Notes under the pieces: model-generated
What the model was told of the DNA's origin: nothing
What the model saw: the letters and a program-made list of their open reading frames with translations, nothing else
Database searches by the model: none
Assembly (NCBI RefSeq): GCF_001693755.1
Contig: NZ_LYST01000043.1
Coordinates: 434,001 to 498,000, forward strand
Source: Gilliamella sp. wkB171
GTDB lineage: Bacteria; Pseudomonadota; Gammaproteobacteria; Enterobacterales; Orbaceae
Length of the DNA: 64,000 bases
Direction of reading: 5' to 3'
Translations under genes and position numbers: made by a program
Shown: piece after piece, positions 19,407 to 27,887 of the stretch
How the letters are laid out: each line of letters opens with the position of its first letter
How positions within the stretch are numbered: the stretch's first letter is position 1

Positions 19407-19928
19407 ATGAAAACAAAAATTGCTATTGCCTGTGACGATCTTGGATTTAGCTATAAACAAGCGATTAAACAATACTTAATTGATGAAAAAAACGCCGAAG
19501 TGGTTTATGACCCAATAAAGGTGAAAGAAGATGGTATCAACACTTTCGCTAAATTGGCGGATGAAATGTCAATACTGATACAAAAGGATGTGTGTCGATT
19601 AGGTATTTATATCTGTGGCACAGGAATTGGTTTTACTTGTCAAGCCAACAAACATTGGGGCATCCGAGCAACCGCAGTCACTAATCCCTACTCTGCTAAA
19701 CGGGCTCGATTAAGTAACAATGCGCAAATCATCGGACTTGGTTGTCGGGTTAATGGTCTTGAATATCTAAAAATGGTGTTGGATGCATGGTATGACGAAC
19801 CATTCAATTTTGCTACTGCACGCGAAAATTCGAAAAAAAATCTACTCGAAGCCGAACGCAATGACAATGCCTTATTAGTCAAACCAGATCATGTTGCATG
19901 GAACATGGGTTTTAGAGCGGATGAATAA
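19407..19928 (+). CDS. RpiB/LacAB-family sugar-phosphate isomerase
   Basis: Likely an aldose-ketose isomerase for a phosphorylated sugar delivered by the PTS. IAIACDDLGFSYK at the N-terminus and CGTGIGFTCQANK (about residues 71-83) with RATAVTNPYSAKRARLSNNAQIIGLGCRV are typical of the RpiB/LacA/LacB family. The catalytic Cys of RpiB in the CGTGIG motif is kept, which argues for an active subunit of RpiB type. The protein is longer (173 residues) than E. coli RpiB (149). It is the first gene of the PTS operon, 18 bases before EIIC. The substrate could be allose-, galactose- or another hexose-6-phosphate; sequence alone does not decide. Confidence 0.8.
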   Translation: MKTKIAIACDDLGFSYKQAIKQYLIDEKNAEVVYDPIKVKEDGINTFAKLADEMSILIQKDVCRLGIYICGTGIGFTCQANKHWGIRATAVTNPYSAKRARLSNNAQIIGLGCRVNGLEYLKMVLDAWYDEPFNFATARENSKKNLLEAERNDNALLVKPDHVAWNMGFRADE

Positions 19929-19946
19929 ATAATCAAGGAGTCTCTT

Positions 19947-21314
19947 ATGGAATTTATCACTCAATTTATCAATGATCTAGGGAACTTCATATTCATCCCT
20001 ATCATCTTTCTTATCCTAATGGCTGCACTTGGCAGACCTATTTCTGAATGTATTTCATCAGCAATGAAAGTGGGTATTGGCTTTATTGCATTAAGTATGA
20101 CCATTAAATTTATGTTAGATAAAATGTCACCGGCAGTAACCGGACTTGCGGAAAGTACCGGTTCCTCACTCAGTGCGATTGATGTTGGTGGTGCTGCCAC
20201 AGCGGTGATGGGATTTGGGTCAAGTATGGGACCAATTATTATTCCATTGTGTGTAGCTGTAAATGTGTTACTGCTAATTATGAAGATCACCGATTGTGTT
20301 AATGTGGATGTATTTAATTTACACCAAAACGCTTCTATGGGTGCCATTGTAGGTGTTTATTCAGGCAGTTTTTTATATGGTGTATTAACCGCAGGATTGT
20401 TTCACGTGTGGGCACTCATTGCTGCCGATCTTGGCGCAAGAAATAACGAAAAATTTTTTAATTTACCGGAAGGTGTATCGATCTCTCACCCTGTAGCCAA
20501 TACTTATCTCATTTTTGCTTATCCATTTAACTGGATTTATGATCGAATACCGGGTTTTAGAAATCTCAGCATCACCGCCGAAACTATCCAAAAACGCTTT
20601 GGTGTACTAGGCGATCCAACAATTGTAGGTTTCATTATTGGCGTATTACTTGGTTTTTGTGGATACACATGGACTAGCCCTTATCATACTGTCATTAATA
20701 GCTTACAACTCGGCATGTACCTTGCAGCAGTAATGCTACTATTACCGAGAATGACCTCTATCATGATGGAAGGTTTAGTACCTCTATCTAATGTGGCTCG
20801 TAAAAAATTAGTGAAACGCTTTCCAAATCGTGACATTACCGTAGGTATGGATACAGCATTAATTGTTGGTAATCCTGCTGTTATCGCCCCTGCACTATTG
20901 CTAATTCCTATCATCGTTATTTTAGCGGTCATCTTACCAGGTAATAAAGTCATGCCATTAGGTGATCTTTCTCAATTTGTATTCTTTATCGCCTGTATGG
21001 TACCAGTGTTTCAAGGCAACATCATTCGTACTTGGGTAACATCGATATTTTTATTCGGTGGTGGATTATATATTGCTTCATGGATGACACCTGCCACTAA
21101 TCAAGTATTTCAAGAATTTGGCAGCAATCCCGATGCTTCAGTCATGTATACATCATTAAATCCGTCGGCTAACCCATTTACCGGTCTGTTCGCTGCAACC
21201 AGTCATATTGGTATATTTGGCTATGTCTTAATCGGTTTGATTTTACTATCTGTGGGTTACTTAATTAAGAAAAAACAACACAATTCAGACGAAAATAGAG
21301 AGGTTTCAAAATGA
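19947..21314 (+). CDS. PTS galactitol-family permease, EIIC
   Basis: Integral inner-membrane channel component of a GatC-type PTS. The 455 residues show around a dozen hydrophobic segments. Typical blocks are IFLILMAALGRPISECISSAMKVGIG, GFGSSMGPIIIPLCV, HQNASMGAIVGVYSGSF, FFNLPEGVSISHP, MEGLVPLSNVARK and VGMDTALIVGNPAVIAPALLL. The AAGGAG before the ATG is good. The stop overlaps the EIIB start by four bases (ATGA), so IIC and IIB are coupled. E. coli relatives are GatC and SgcC. No galactitol-phosphate dehydrogenase is present here, so galactitol is unlikely as substrate. Confidence 0.88.
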   Translation: MEFITQFINDLGNFIFIPIIFLILMAALGRPISECISSAMKVGIGFIALSMTIKFMLDKMSPAVTGLAESTGSSLSAIDVGGAATAVMGFGSSMGPIIIPLCVAVNVLLLIMKITDCVNVDVFNLHQNASMGAIVGVYSGSFLYGVLTAGLFHVWALIAADLGARNNEKFFNLPEGVSISHPVANTYLIFAYPFNWIYDRIPGFRNLSITAETIQKRFGVLGDPTIVGFIIGVLLGFCGYTWTSPYHTVINSLQLGMYLAAVMLLLPRMTSIMMEGLVPLSNVARKKLVKRFPNRDITVGMDTALIVGNPAVIAPALLLIPIIVILAVILPGNKVMPLGDLSQFVFFIACMVPVFQGNIIRTWVTSIFLFGGGLYIASWMTPATNQVFQEFGSNPDASVMYTSLNPSANPFTGLFAATSHIGIFGYVLIGLILLSVGYLIKKKQHNSDENREVSK

Positions 21315-21595
21315 AAAAAGTATTAGTTGTATGTGGAAATGGCATCGCTTCATCATCAATTATGGTTTCGATTTTACAAGACTATTTAAAAGAACAGCAC
21401 ATTGCAGCTCAAGTTGATAAATCATCCTTAATGGCATGTAACACCGATACTTTTAATAGCTATGATTTGGTTGTTTCCTCAACCAAAATCGACAATCCAG
21501 CAATAACCACGCCAGTCATTGTTGGAGCAGGCTTATTAACAGGCATCGGGGAAGATGCAATTTTTGATGCAGTAAAAAAAGCACTAACAGAATAA
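21311..21595 (+). CDS. PTS EIIB subunit, galactitol type
   Basis: 94-residue cytoplasmic phosphotransfer protein. The phosphorylated Cys is in VVCGNGIASSSIM (about residues 6-18), the P-loop-like site of GatB-type domains. It receives phosphate from EIIA and passes it to the sugar at EIIC. The ATGA overlap with EIIC and the four-base gap before EIIA place it firmly in the operon. Confidence 0.88.
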   Translation: MKKVLVVCGNGIASSSIMVSILQDYLKEQHIAAQVDKSSLMACNTDTFNSYDLVVSSTKIDNPAITTPVIVGAGLLTGIGEDAIFDAVKKALTE

Positions 21596-21605
21596 GAGGA
21601 TGACT

Positions 21606-22055
21606 ATGCATATTTTAGTTCATGATTTGGATAACGATATTCAAACTTATCAAAGAGCAATAAATAGTTCGGGCTCTTACCTTTTAGAAAAAGGTTATAT
21701 TCAACCTGACTATATTACAGCTTGTATTGATCGCGAAAAAGAGTACCCAACGGGGTTATTGATGAGTAATAACCTTGGCATTGCTATACCACATGCCAAT
21801 TATCAACTGGTTAAAGAAGATGCCATCAGTATTGTGCGTTCCACTCAAGGTGTGGTATTTGGACGAATGGAAGATGCTGATTTAATGGTAACTTGCCAAT
21901 TGATCTTCAATTTGGCTTTTTCTACCAGTGATCAGCATTTATCAATACTACAACGGTTATTTGCGCTCTTTCAGGACGAAAATTTTGCGATAAATTGTCA
22001 AAAGTTAAGTTGTAGCCAAGTTCAGCAATTAGTCAACCAACAACTTAATCCTTGA
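21606..22055 (+). CDS. PTS EIIA subunit, fructose/mannitol-galactitol type
   Basis: Cytoplasmic EIIA of the PTS_EIIA_2 fold. The active-site His is in NNLGIAIPHANY (about residues 56-67) and the downstream LIFNLAFSTSDQHLSILQRL block is characteristic. ATG at 21606 has AGAGGA at suitable distance; ATG at 21600 overlaps that ribosome-binding site and is less likely. About 149 residues. Confidence 0.85.
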   Translation: MHILVHDLDNDIQTYQRAINSSGSYLLEKGYIQPDYITACIDREKEYPTGLLMSNNLGIAIPHANYQLVKEDAISIVRSTQGVVFGRMEDADLMVTCQLIFNLAFSTSDQHLSILQRLFALFQDENFAINCQKLSCSQVQQLVNQQLNP

Positions 22056-22095
22056 ATGAATAAGGAAAAACTATTGCTTAACAGGAGTCAACACC

Positions 22096-22635
22096 ATGCA
22101 ATCACAATTAATTATTGATGAACTCAATCATTCAATACAAACATTAACAGATCAAAACATCACAAATTTGATCGCAAAAATCAAACAGCACCAACGCATT
22201 TTTGTGTATGGCACTGGGCGCTCAGGTTTGATGCTAAAAGCCTTTGCCATGCGATTAATGCAACTTGGATTGTGCGCTTTTGTAGTTGGTGAAACCACCA
22301 CCCCAGCAGTACAAAAAGGCGATTTACTTATTGTTGCATCAGCCTCTGGCGAAACCAATACAGTTAATATGATGGCTGAATCAGCCATTAAACAAGGTAT
22401 TGATCTTGATATTATCTGCGCTTCGCCAAATTCAACTTTAGCCAAAATTCAAACGCCAGATATTATGTTACAATCCGGAACTAAATTTTCACAATCAAAA
22501 ATGAGTCAACAACCATTAGGTAGCCTTTTCGAGCAATTGTTATTGATTATTTTTGACACCGTGATTCTGACGATGAGTAATGCGCAAAAAGAGAGTAATA
22601 CCGACATGGCACATCGACATGCCAGTTTAGAGTGA
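22096..22635 (+). CDS. SIS-domain isomerase, 6-phospho-3-hexuloisomerase (HxlB)-like
   Basis: 179-residue single SIS domain. YGTGRSGLMLKAFAMRLMQL, VVGETTTPAVQKGDLLI and ASASGETNTV match the 6-phospho-3-hexuloisomerase subgroup, which converts 3-hexulose 6-phosphate to fructose 6-phosphate in the ribulose monophosphate route. No hexulose-phosphate synthase is nearby. Here it is the last gene of the PTS operon, 40 bases after EIIA with AGGAG upstream of the ATG, so a role in an unusual hexose-phosphate pathway together with the RpiB-like enzyme is inferred. Other phosphosugar isomerase activities remain possible. Confidence 0.78.
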   Translation: MQSQLIIDELNHSIQTLTDQNITNLIAKIKQHQRIFVYGTGRSGLMLKAFAMRLMQLGLCAFVVGETTTPAVQKGDLLIVASASGETNTVNMMAESAIKQGIDLDIICASPNSTLAKIQTPDIMLQSGTKFSQSKMSQQPLGSLFEQLLLIIFDTVILTMSNAQKESNTDMAHRHASLE

Positions 22636-22653
22636 CGCCCACAATAAGATTAA

Positions 22654-22694
22654 TAAAATCCACTCATCCTTTGTTATTTGATCAGTGGATTTTA
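22654..22694 (+). terminator. Terminator after the PTS operon
   Basis: TAAAATCCACT / AGTGGATTTTA, an 11-bp perfect inverted repeat with a 19-base loop, ending in TTTT. The A and T flanks are symmetrical. Confidence 0.7.
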
Positions 22695-22858
22695 CACCAA
22701 TACCCAATTAACAATGTCTTATCTTTTACTAACTGACACCATTTACAATAATTGATGATAAAATTTATTTGTTTAACAACAAAAATTCACATAATAACAA
22801 ACTATCCTGTTGTAATAATTGTTTTAATTTTGAGAAAAAATGCTAGAATGTTGCCACT

Positions 22859-23203
22859 ATGACTGTGATTAGCTATTGTAAACAACTCCACAAACGCTTT
22901 ATTATCAAAACTGCCTTATCGCACTTATTATTAGGTGTGATTGCTGCTGGGTTTGGTCTATATCAAGAAAATGCATTACCTGCTCAGCTATCGGTGTCTC
23001 AAGTCGGTATTATAGCTATTACCGCAATAGTGCAAGATCATCAAACGCCAATAAAAACGCATATACAATCACTGTTGTTGGTGCAAAAACAACATGATGA
23101 TAAACAAACCATTTCATTAAATAATTATGATGTCAGTCCCAATATTGTCATCCGATTAACCCCCTACAACGGCATTAGAGCTGGTCCTGAAGCTACTGTT
23201 TAA
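22859..23203 (+). CDS. secM: Secretion monitor SecM, short form with GIRAGP arrest motif
   Basis: Regulatory nascent peptide that senses secretion and controls SecA synthesis. The 114-residue protein has a basic N-terminus and a hydrophobic segment with HLLLGVIAAGFGL (residues 22-34), very like the E. coli SecM leader. It ends in GIRAGP at residues 105-110, four residues before the stop, exactly the core of the E. coli arrest motif. The gene lies directly upstream of secA, as in E. coli. It differs in being much shorter (E. coli about 170 residues), and the upstream arrest residues are changed: where E. coli has Trp-Ile, this protein has Arg-Leu (VIRLTPYN before GIRAGP). No clear ribosome-binding site precedes the ATG. 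Confidence 0.88.
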   Translation: MTVISYCKQLHKRFIIKTALSHLLLGVIAAGFGLYQENALPAQLSVSQVGIIAITAIVQDHQTPIKTHIQSLLLVQKQHDDKQTISLNNYDVSPNIVIRLTPYNGIRAGPEATV

Positions 23204-23232
23204 AAATCGATAACTTACTGAAATTAAGTTGC

Positions 23233-23281
23233 CTTATTTAGATATAAAACCTTATTAATCCTATTAAAAAAATAAGAGAAG
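23233..23281 (+). promoter_or_regulatory. secM-secA intergenic RNA stem near the secA ribosome-binding site
   Basis: CTTATTT at 23233-23239, and a second CTTATT at 23251-23256, can each pair with AATAAG at 23271-23276, which runs into the secA ribosome-binding sequence AAGAGAAG. In E. coli a stem in the secM-secA spacer hides the secA site until SecM arrest opens it. The pairing here is short and AT-rich, so its strength is uncertain. Confidence 0.45.
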
Positions 23282-23284
23282 ATC

Positions 23285-26008
23285 ATGCTATTAAAATTAT
23301 TAACCAAAGTATTCGGTAGCCGTAATGAACGTGTACTAAAAACAATGCGTAAACGCGTAGAAAGAATCAATGCTTTAGAACCACAAATGGAAGCATTAAC
23401 GGATGATGAGCTAAAAGCAAAAACAGCAGAATTTAAACAAAAAATTGCTGATGGCACCAAATTAGATGATATTTTAGAAGAAGCTTTTGCGGTCGTTCGT
23501 GAAGCGAGTAAACGCGTTTTTGGAATGCGTCATTTTGATGTGCAGCTAATTGGGGGTATGGTATTAAATGAACGCTGTATTGCTGAAATGCGTACAGGTG
23601 AAGGTAAAACCTTAACCGCAACCTTACCTGCCTATTTAAATGCGTTAACAGGCAAAGGGGTTCATGTCGTCACGGTTAATGATTACTTAGCCCAACGTGA
23701 TGCTGAAAACAATCGCCCACTATTTGAATTTCTAGGTTTAACTGTCGGTATTAATCTACCTAACATGCCACCGCAAATGAAACGCGATGCTTATAATGCC
23801 GATATCACTTATGGTACTAATAACGAATATGGCTTTGATTACCTGCGCGATAATATGGTGTTTACGAAAGAATCGCGAGTACAACGCCCACTACATTATG
23901 CCTTAGTCGACGAAGTAGACTCGATTTTAATTGATGAAGCAAGAACACCATTAATCATATCTGGACAAGCCGAAGACAGCTCTGATAGATATGTCAGTAT
24001 CGATAAAATTATTCCATACTTGGTTCGCCAAGAAAAAGAAGATTCTGATCAATTTCAAGGTGATGGTGACTTTTCTATTGACGAAAAAACACGTCAAGTC
24101 AACCTCACTGAACGCGGTTTAATTAAAGTTGAAGAGTTACTAATTAAACAAGGTATTATGAAAAGTGACGAGTCACTATATGCCCCAAGCAATATTGTGT
24201 TAATGCATCATGTCAACGCAGCTCTTCGAGCCCATCACCTATTCCATAAAGATGTGGATTATATTGTTCGCGATAACGAAATCATTATTGTCGATGAACA
24301 TACTGGTCGTACTATGGATGGACGCCGCTGGTCTGATGGGTTACACCAAGCAGTAGAAGCCAAAGAACATGTTAAAATTCAAAATGAAAACCAAACTTTG
24401 GCATCTATCACTTTCCAAAACTATTTCCGACTATATGAAAAATTAGCAGGGATGACAGGGACAGCGGATACCGAAGCATTCGAATTTAATCAAATCTATG
24501 GTCTTGATACCATTGTTATTCCAACAAATCGCCCAATGGTCCGTAAAGACCAATCTGATTTAGTCTATATGACCGAAAAAGAAAAAATCGACGCGATCGT
24601 GGCTGATGTACAAGAGTGTGTAAAACGTGGTCAGCCTGTGTTAGTTGGTACGGCTTCTATCGAGAAATCAGAACTTGTCTCTCAAGCATTTAAAAAAGCG
24701 GGTATCAAACATAATGTATTAAATGCTAAATTCCATGCACAAGAAGCCGAAATTATCGCTGAAGCAGGTAGTAAAGGTGCCGTGACAATTGCCACCAATA
24801 TGGCGGGGCGCGGTACCGATATTATGCTTGGCGGTAACTGGCAAAATGAAGTCGCTAAACTTGAAAATCCAACCCCTGAAGATATCGAAAAAGCCAAACA
24901 AGCATGGCAAACCAAGCACGAAGAGGTAATAGCACTTGGTGGCCTTTACATTTTAGGGACAGAGCGTCACGAATCTCGTCGTATTGATAACCAATTACGT
25001 GGTCGTGCTGGTCGTCAAGGTGACCCTGGTGCTTCACGCTTTTATCTATCACTTGAAGACCCATTAATGCGAATTTTCGCCTCAGAGCGTGTTGGTAACA
25101 TGATGCGTAAACTGGGTATGAAAGAAGGCGAAGCCATTGAACATCCTTGGGTTACTAAAGCTATTGCAAATGCGCAAAAGAAAGTTGAAAGCCGTAACTT
25201 TGATATACGTAAACAACTACTTGAATTTGATGATGTTGCCAACGATCAACGTAAAGCAATTTATCGCCAACGAAATGAACTACTCGATAATAGCGATATT
25301 AAAGATACCATTGATTCTATTCGTGATGATGTATTTAATGCGCTAATTGATCAATATATTCCACCTCAATCAATTGAAGAGATGTGGGATGTACCTGGAC
25401 TAGAATCAGCATTAAAAACCGATTTTGCTTTAGATTTACCGATTGCTAAATGGTTAGATGAAGAAGCAAATCTGCATGAAGAAACATTACGTGAACGCAT
25501 TTTACAAATCGCAAAAGAGACCTATCTTGAAAAAGAAAACAGTGCTGGCTCTGAAGCATTTAGACACTTTGAAAAAAGTGTAATGTTACAAACACTTGAC
25601 ACTTTATGGAAAGAACATTTAGCCGCAATGGATTATTTACGCCAAGGTATACATTTACGTGGTTATGCGCAAAAAGATCCTAAACAAGAGTATAAACGTG
25701 AATCATTTAATATGTTTGCAAGCATGTTAGAATCGTTAAAATATGATGTTATTGGTGTACTGAGTCGTGTTCAAATCCGATCACAAGAGGAAGTTGATGA
25801 AGCTGAACGACAACGCTTAGCTGAAATGGAAAAGCTCATGGAAAAACAGAAAACGAGCCATGAATCTGTTACTAGTATTGATGGAGATCAACCTGAAACC
25901 TCATCGACGCAACCAGTAGTCCGAGCGCAAGCGAAAGTTGGGCGTAATGATCCTTGTCCATGTGGCTCAGGAAAAAAATATAAACACTGTCATGGTGCTG
26001 TTCACTAA
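23285..26008 (+). CDS. secA: Preprotein translocase ATPase SecA
   Basis: Motor ATPase of the Sec export system. The 907 residues agree with E. coli SecA (901). The order is: NBD1 with the Walker A motif MRTGEGKTL (about residues 102-110) and [15 protein letters not shown]; the preprotein-binding domain; NBD2 with [14 protein letters not shown] and [11 protein letters not shown]; scaffold and wing domains; and a C-terminal zinc-binding [14 protein letters not shown] that contacts SecB and phospholipid. It is preceded by secM and followed by mutT, as in E. coli. Confidence 0.98.
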   Translation: MLLKLLTKVFGSRNERVLKTMRKRVERINALEPQMEALTDDELKAKTAEFKQKIADGTKLDDILEEAFAVVREASKRVFGMRHFDVQLIGGMVLNERCIAEMRTGEGKTLTATLPAYLNALTGKGVHVVTVNDYLAQRDAENNRPLFEFLGLTVGINLPNMPPQMKRDAYNADITYGTNNEYGFDYLRDNMVFTKESRVQRPLHYALVDEVDSILIDEARTPLIISGQAEDSSDRYVSIDKIIPYLVRQEKEDSDQFQGDGDFSIDEKTRQVNLTERGLIKVEELLIKQGIMKSDESLYAPSNIVLMHHVNAALRAHHLFHKDVDYIVRDNEIIIVDEHTGRTMDGRRWSDGLHQAVEAKEHVKIQNENQTLASITFQNYFRLYEKLAGMTGTADTEAFEFNQIYGLDTIVIPTNRPMVRKDQSDLVYMTEKEKIDAIVADVQECVKRGQPVLVGTASIEKSELVSQAFKKAGIKHNVLNAKFHAQEAEIIAEAGSKGAVTIATNMAGRGTDIMLGGNWQNEVAKLENPTPEDIEKAKQAWQTKHEEVIALGGLYILGTERHESRRIDNQLRGRAGRQGDPGASRFYLSLEDPLMRIFASERVGNMMRKLGMKEGEAIEHPWVTKAIANAQKKVESRNFDIRKQLLEFDDVANDQRKAIYRQRNELLDNSDIKDTIDSIRDDVFNALIDQYIPPQSIEEMWDVPGLESALKTDFALDLPIAKWLDEEANLHEETLRERILQIAKETYLEKENSAGSEAFRHFEKSVMLQTLDTLWKEHLAAMDYLRQGIHLRGYAQKDPKQEYKRESFNMFASMLESLKYDVIGVLSRVQIRSQEEVDEAERQRLAEMEKLMEKQKTSHESVTSIDGDQPETSSTQPVVRAQAKVGRNDPCPCGSGKKYKHCHGAVH

Positions 26009-26047
26009 GATAAAAATTTAGTATCATCAAAACATTATCAAATAAAT

Positions 26048-26094
26048 TGCCGATAACACTCGGCATTTAACAGGTGGGAAAGGATCTCTTTCCC
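26048..26094 (+). terminator. Two hairpins between secA and mutT
   Basis: TGCCGA / TCGGCA (26048-26065) followed by TTTAA, then GGGAAAG / CTTTCCC (26076-26094) without a T run. The first is a possible weak terminator; the second may be a processing or stability element. Confidence 0.45.
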
Positions 26095-26125
26095 CAAGTT
26101 GACTCATAGATAGACAGACAGGATT

Positions 26126-26530
26126 ATGAAAAAACATACTGAAATTGCTGTAGGTATTATACGTTCACAAGATTGTCAAATCTTTATCACTCAACGAGGT
26201 GAAGACTCGCATCTTGCTGGTTTTTGGGAGTTTCCGGGTGGAAAAGTCGAAGTTGCTGAAACACCTTTTCAAACCTTGCAACGCGAGATCGCTGAAGAAG
26301 TCGACATTCATATTCATCATGCGCAATTCTTAAAAACAGTTCAGCATAGTTACGATGATCGCGATATTACTATCCATGCTTATTTAGTTGAAGAGTGGGA
26401 TGGCGTACCTTTTGCCAAAGAAGGGCAACCGAGCCGTTGGATTGATCAAGAAGATCTCAATGCGGATGAATTTCCCGATGCTAATCGACCGATTATCGAA
26501 ATGCTAAAAAATTTAGATAAACAAATTTAG
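26126..26530 (+). CDS. mutT: 8-oxo-dGTP diphosphatase MutT
   Basis: Nudix hydrolase that removes oxidised dGTP from the nucleotide pool and so prevents A-to-C transversions. The Nudix box starts at GGKVEVAETP and continues to REIAEEV (about residues 37-59), with all acidic ligands present. Length 134 residues, near the 129 of E. coli. AGGA precedes the ATG. The position after secA is conserved with E. coli. Confidence 0.93.
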   Translation: MKKHTEIAVGIIRSQDCQIFITQRGEDSHLAGFWEFPGGKVEVAETPFQTLQREIAEEVDIHIHHAQFLKTVQHSYDDRDITIHAYLVEEWDGVPFAKEGQPSRWIDQEDLNADEFPDANRPIIEMLKNLDKQI

Positions 26531-26553
26531 CATATTTTTTAAGAATATCCTTT

Positions 26554-26578
26554 TATACGTTTGATTTTCAAACGTATA
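26554..26578 (+). terminator. Terminator after mutT
   Basis: TATACGTTTG / CAAACGTATA, a perfect 10-bp stem with a 5-base ATTTT loop, followed by TCTTCCCATTTTTT. Confidence 0.7.
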
Positions 26579-26731
26579 TCTTCCCATTTTTTAATAAGAA
26601 ACATAATATTAACTCAAATATTGCTGTTTTAACTTTGTTTTAAAACTTAACTTATAATATACTGCTTTCCTTATTGATATTACTTATCAATAAGAACACT
26701 ATTTCTAAAATATGAAAAGGAAATGAATACA

Positions 26732-26947
26732 ATGAAAGAATATAAAGTTGTTATTTATCAAGAAGGTGCTTTATCATCTTTACTTTTTGGTGCAGCAAAT
26801 TCTAATGCTGAAAAATTCTCTGATTTTTTAAATCAAAATGCAAGACAAGGTTGGCGTGTGGTGACAATGGAAAAAGATATGAGACGCCTATTTTTACTTT
26901 GGAAACGTGAAGCCTATCTAATTGTGATGGAAAAAGATCGCATATAA
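26732..26947 (+). CDS. Small DUF4177-like protein
   Basis: About 71 residues, beginning MKEYKVVIYQ, with LNQNARQGWRVVTMEKD in the middle. EYKVV followed by a loop and a GW(R/K)VV motif is the DUF4177 pattern as I remember it; function unknown. ATG at 26732 has AAGGA ten bases upstream. The earlier ATG at 26723 is too close to that site. It stands alone between two hairpins, so it is probably monocistronic. Confidence 0.7.
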   Translation: MKEYKVVIYQEGALSSLLFGAANSNAEKFSDFLNQNARQGWRVVTMEKDMRRLFLLWKREAYLIVMEKDRI

Positions 26948-26959
26948 ATAACCAATATT

Positions 26960-26983
26960 CATACAGTTTAAAAAAACTGTATG
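26960..26983. terminator. Hairpin after the DUF4177-like gene
   Basis: CATACAGTTT / AAACTGTATG, a perfect 10-bp stem with a 4-base loop, 13 bases after the stop. There is no strong T run after it on the plus strand. Confidence 0.5.
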
Positions 26984-27141
26984 AGCAATATAGAATTGAA
27001 CTTAGGGTTAAAACTGGTTATTTAAGTTTTTTATTTGATCCAAGGCAGTTTATATCCAAAACTAAACGTCAATTTAAAGACAAAATATCACTCACTATTT
27101 ATAATTTAGATTCGACTTTGAAAATCAAACATCAAAATCGA

Positions 27142-27522
27142 TTATTTACACTGTAATCGTTGTTCGGCTAATGCCAAAAAAACAATACCTATAATGATAC
27201 ATAACGCGCCAAGTAAGCGAGTGGTTGTAATTTGCTCATTAAAAGCCACGATCGAAACAAGCATTACCGTTACAACTTGTAAATGAGAAGCCGCAAATGC
27301 AGGACCAACCGGTGCTTTTTTTAATAATATCATCCATGTCATAAAAGCACCTGTATAGCCTAAAATAACTAAATAAGCCCAACCATGACTAAAAATACGA
27401 ATCAACCAATTAAAATTAGCCTCAAAGGGGAGTGCAGCTAATGCCGTTAATTTAAAGCTGGTTTGCCCAAAAGTATCAAAAAATAGTAACAAAATAAAAC
27501 CAATGATATAAAATTTTTTCAT
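27142..27522 (-). CDS. Half-size DMT (EmrE/EamA-like) membrane protein, second of pair
   Basis: 126 residues with four predicted membrane helices (about 4-18, 46-66, 75-92 and 101-119), the size of a small multidrug resistance subunit or an ArnE/ArnF half-transporter. Its first base is the last base of the upstream gene's stop codon, so the two are translationally coupled and probably form a heterodimer. Homology to a specific transporter is not clear. It is the last gene of the zur operon by position, which hints at a metal- or stress-linked role, but the substrate is unknown. Confidence 0.75.
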   Translation of the reverse strand: MKKFYIIGFILLLFFDTFGQTSFKLTALAALPFEANFNWLIRIFSHGWAYLVILGYTGAFMTWMILLKKAPVGPAFAASHLQVVTVMLVSIVAFNEQITTTRLLGALCIIIGIVFLALAEQRLQCK

Positions 27523-27887
27523 TAGGTTATCCCCACTAATATCACGCCGAAAGTAATAAAGAATATACCAATAAGACGAAAGGCGGTTAGATGCTCTTTA
27601 AATAAAACTCGCCCAGCAATCATAACCGTAATGATGTTAAACGATCCTAATAAAATACCTTGCGACAAGGGGACTTCACTTAAAAAAGCTAACCAAAAAA
27701 TAAAGCCAACAAAATAGGTAGCAAAACCTAACCAAAGCCAAAAATTACCAAACAATTTTTGCCAATAGTGTAAACCTTGTTGATGTTTTGACGTTATGGC
27801 AGCATATTTAAAGGCAATTTGTCCGACAGTATCACAAACTAGATTAACTAACCAAAGCGTAATAATTAAGGCTGACATGGCTGACAA
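27522..27887 (-). CDS. Half-size DMT (EmrE/EamA-like) membrane protein, first of pair
   Basis: 121 residues with four predicted helices. The segments FIFWLAFLSEVPLSQGILLG and GIFFITFGVILVG are typical of the DMT superfamily. Its start overlaps the end of zur by about 20 bases; ATG at 27878 (MSALIITLWL) is an alternative. It is immediately followed by a second half-size DMT gene with a one-base overlap. Paired four-helix subunits of this kind usually work as antiparallel heterodimers. Export of drugs, polyamines or a lipid-linked sugar are known roles in the superfamily; none can be chosen here. Confidence 0.75.
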   Translation of the reverse strand: MSAMSALIITLWLVNLVCDTVGQIAFKYAAITSKHQQGLHYWQKLFGNFWLWLGFATYFVGFIFWLAFLSEVPLSQGILLGSFNIITVMIAGRVLFKEHLTAFRLIGIFFITFGVILVGIT

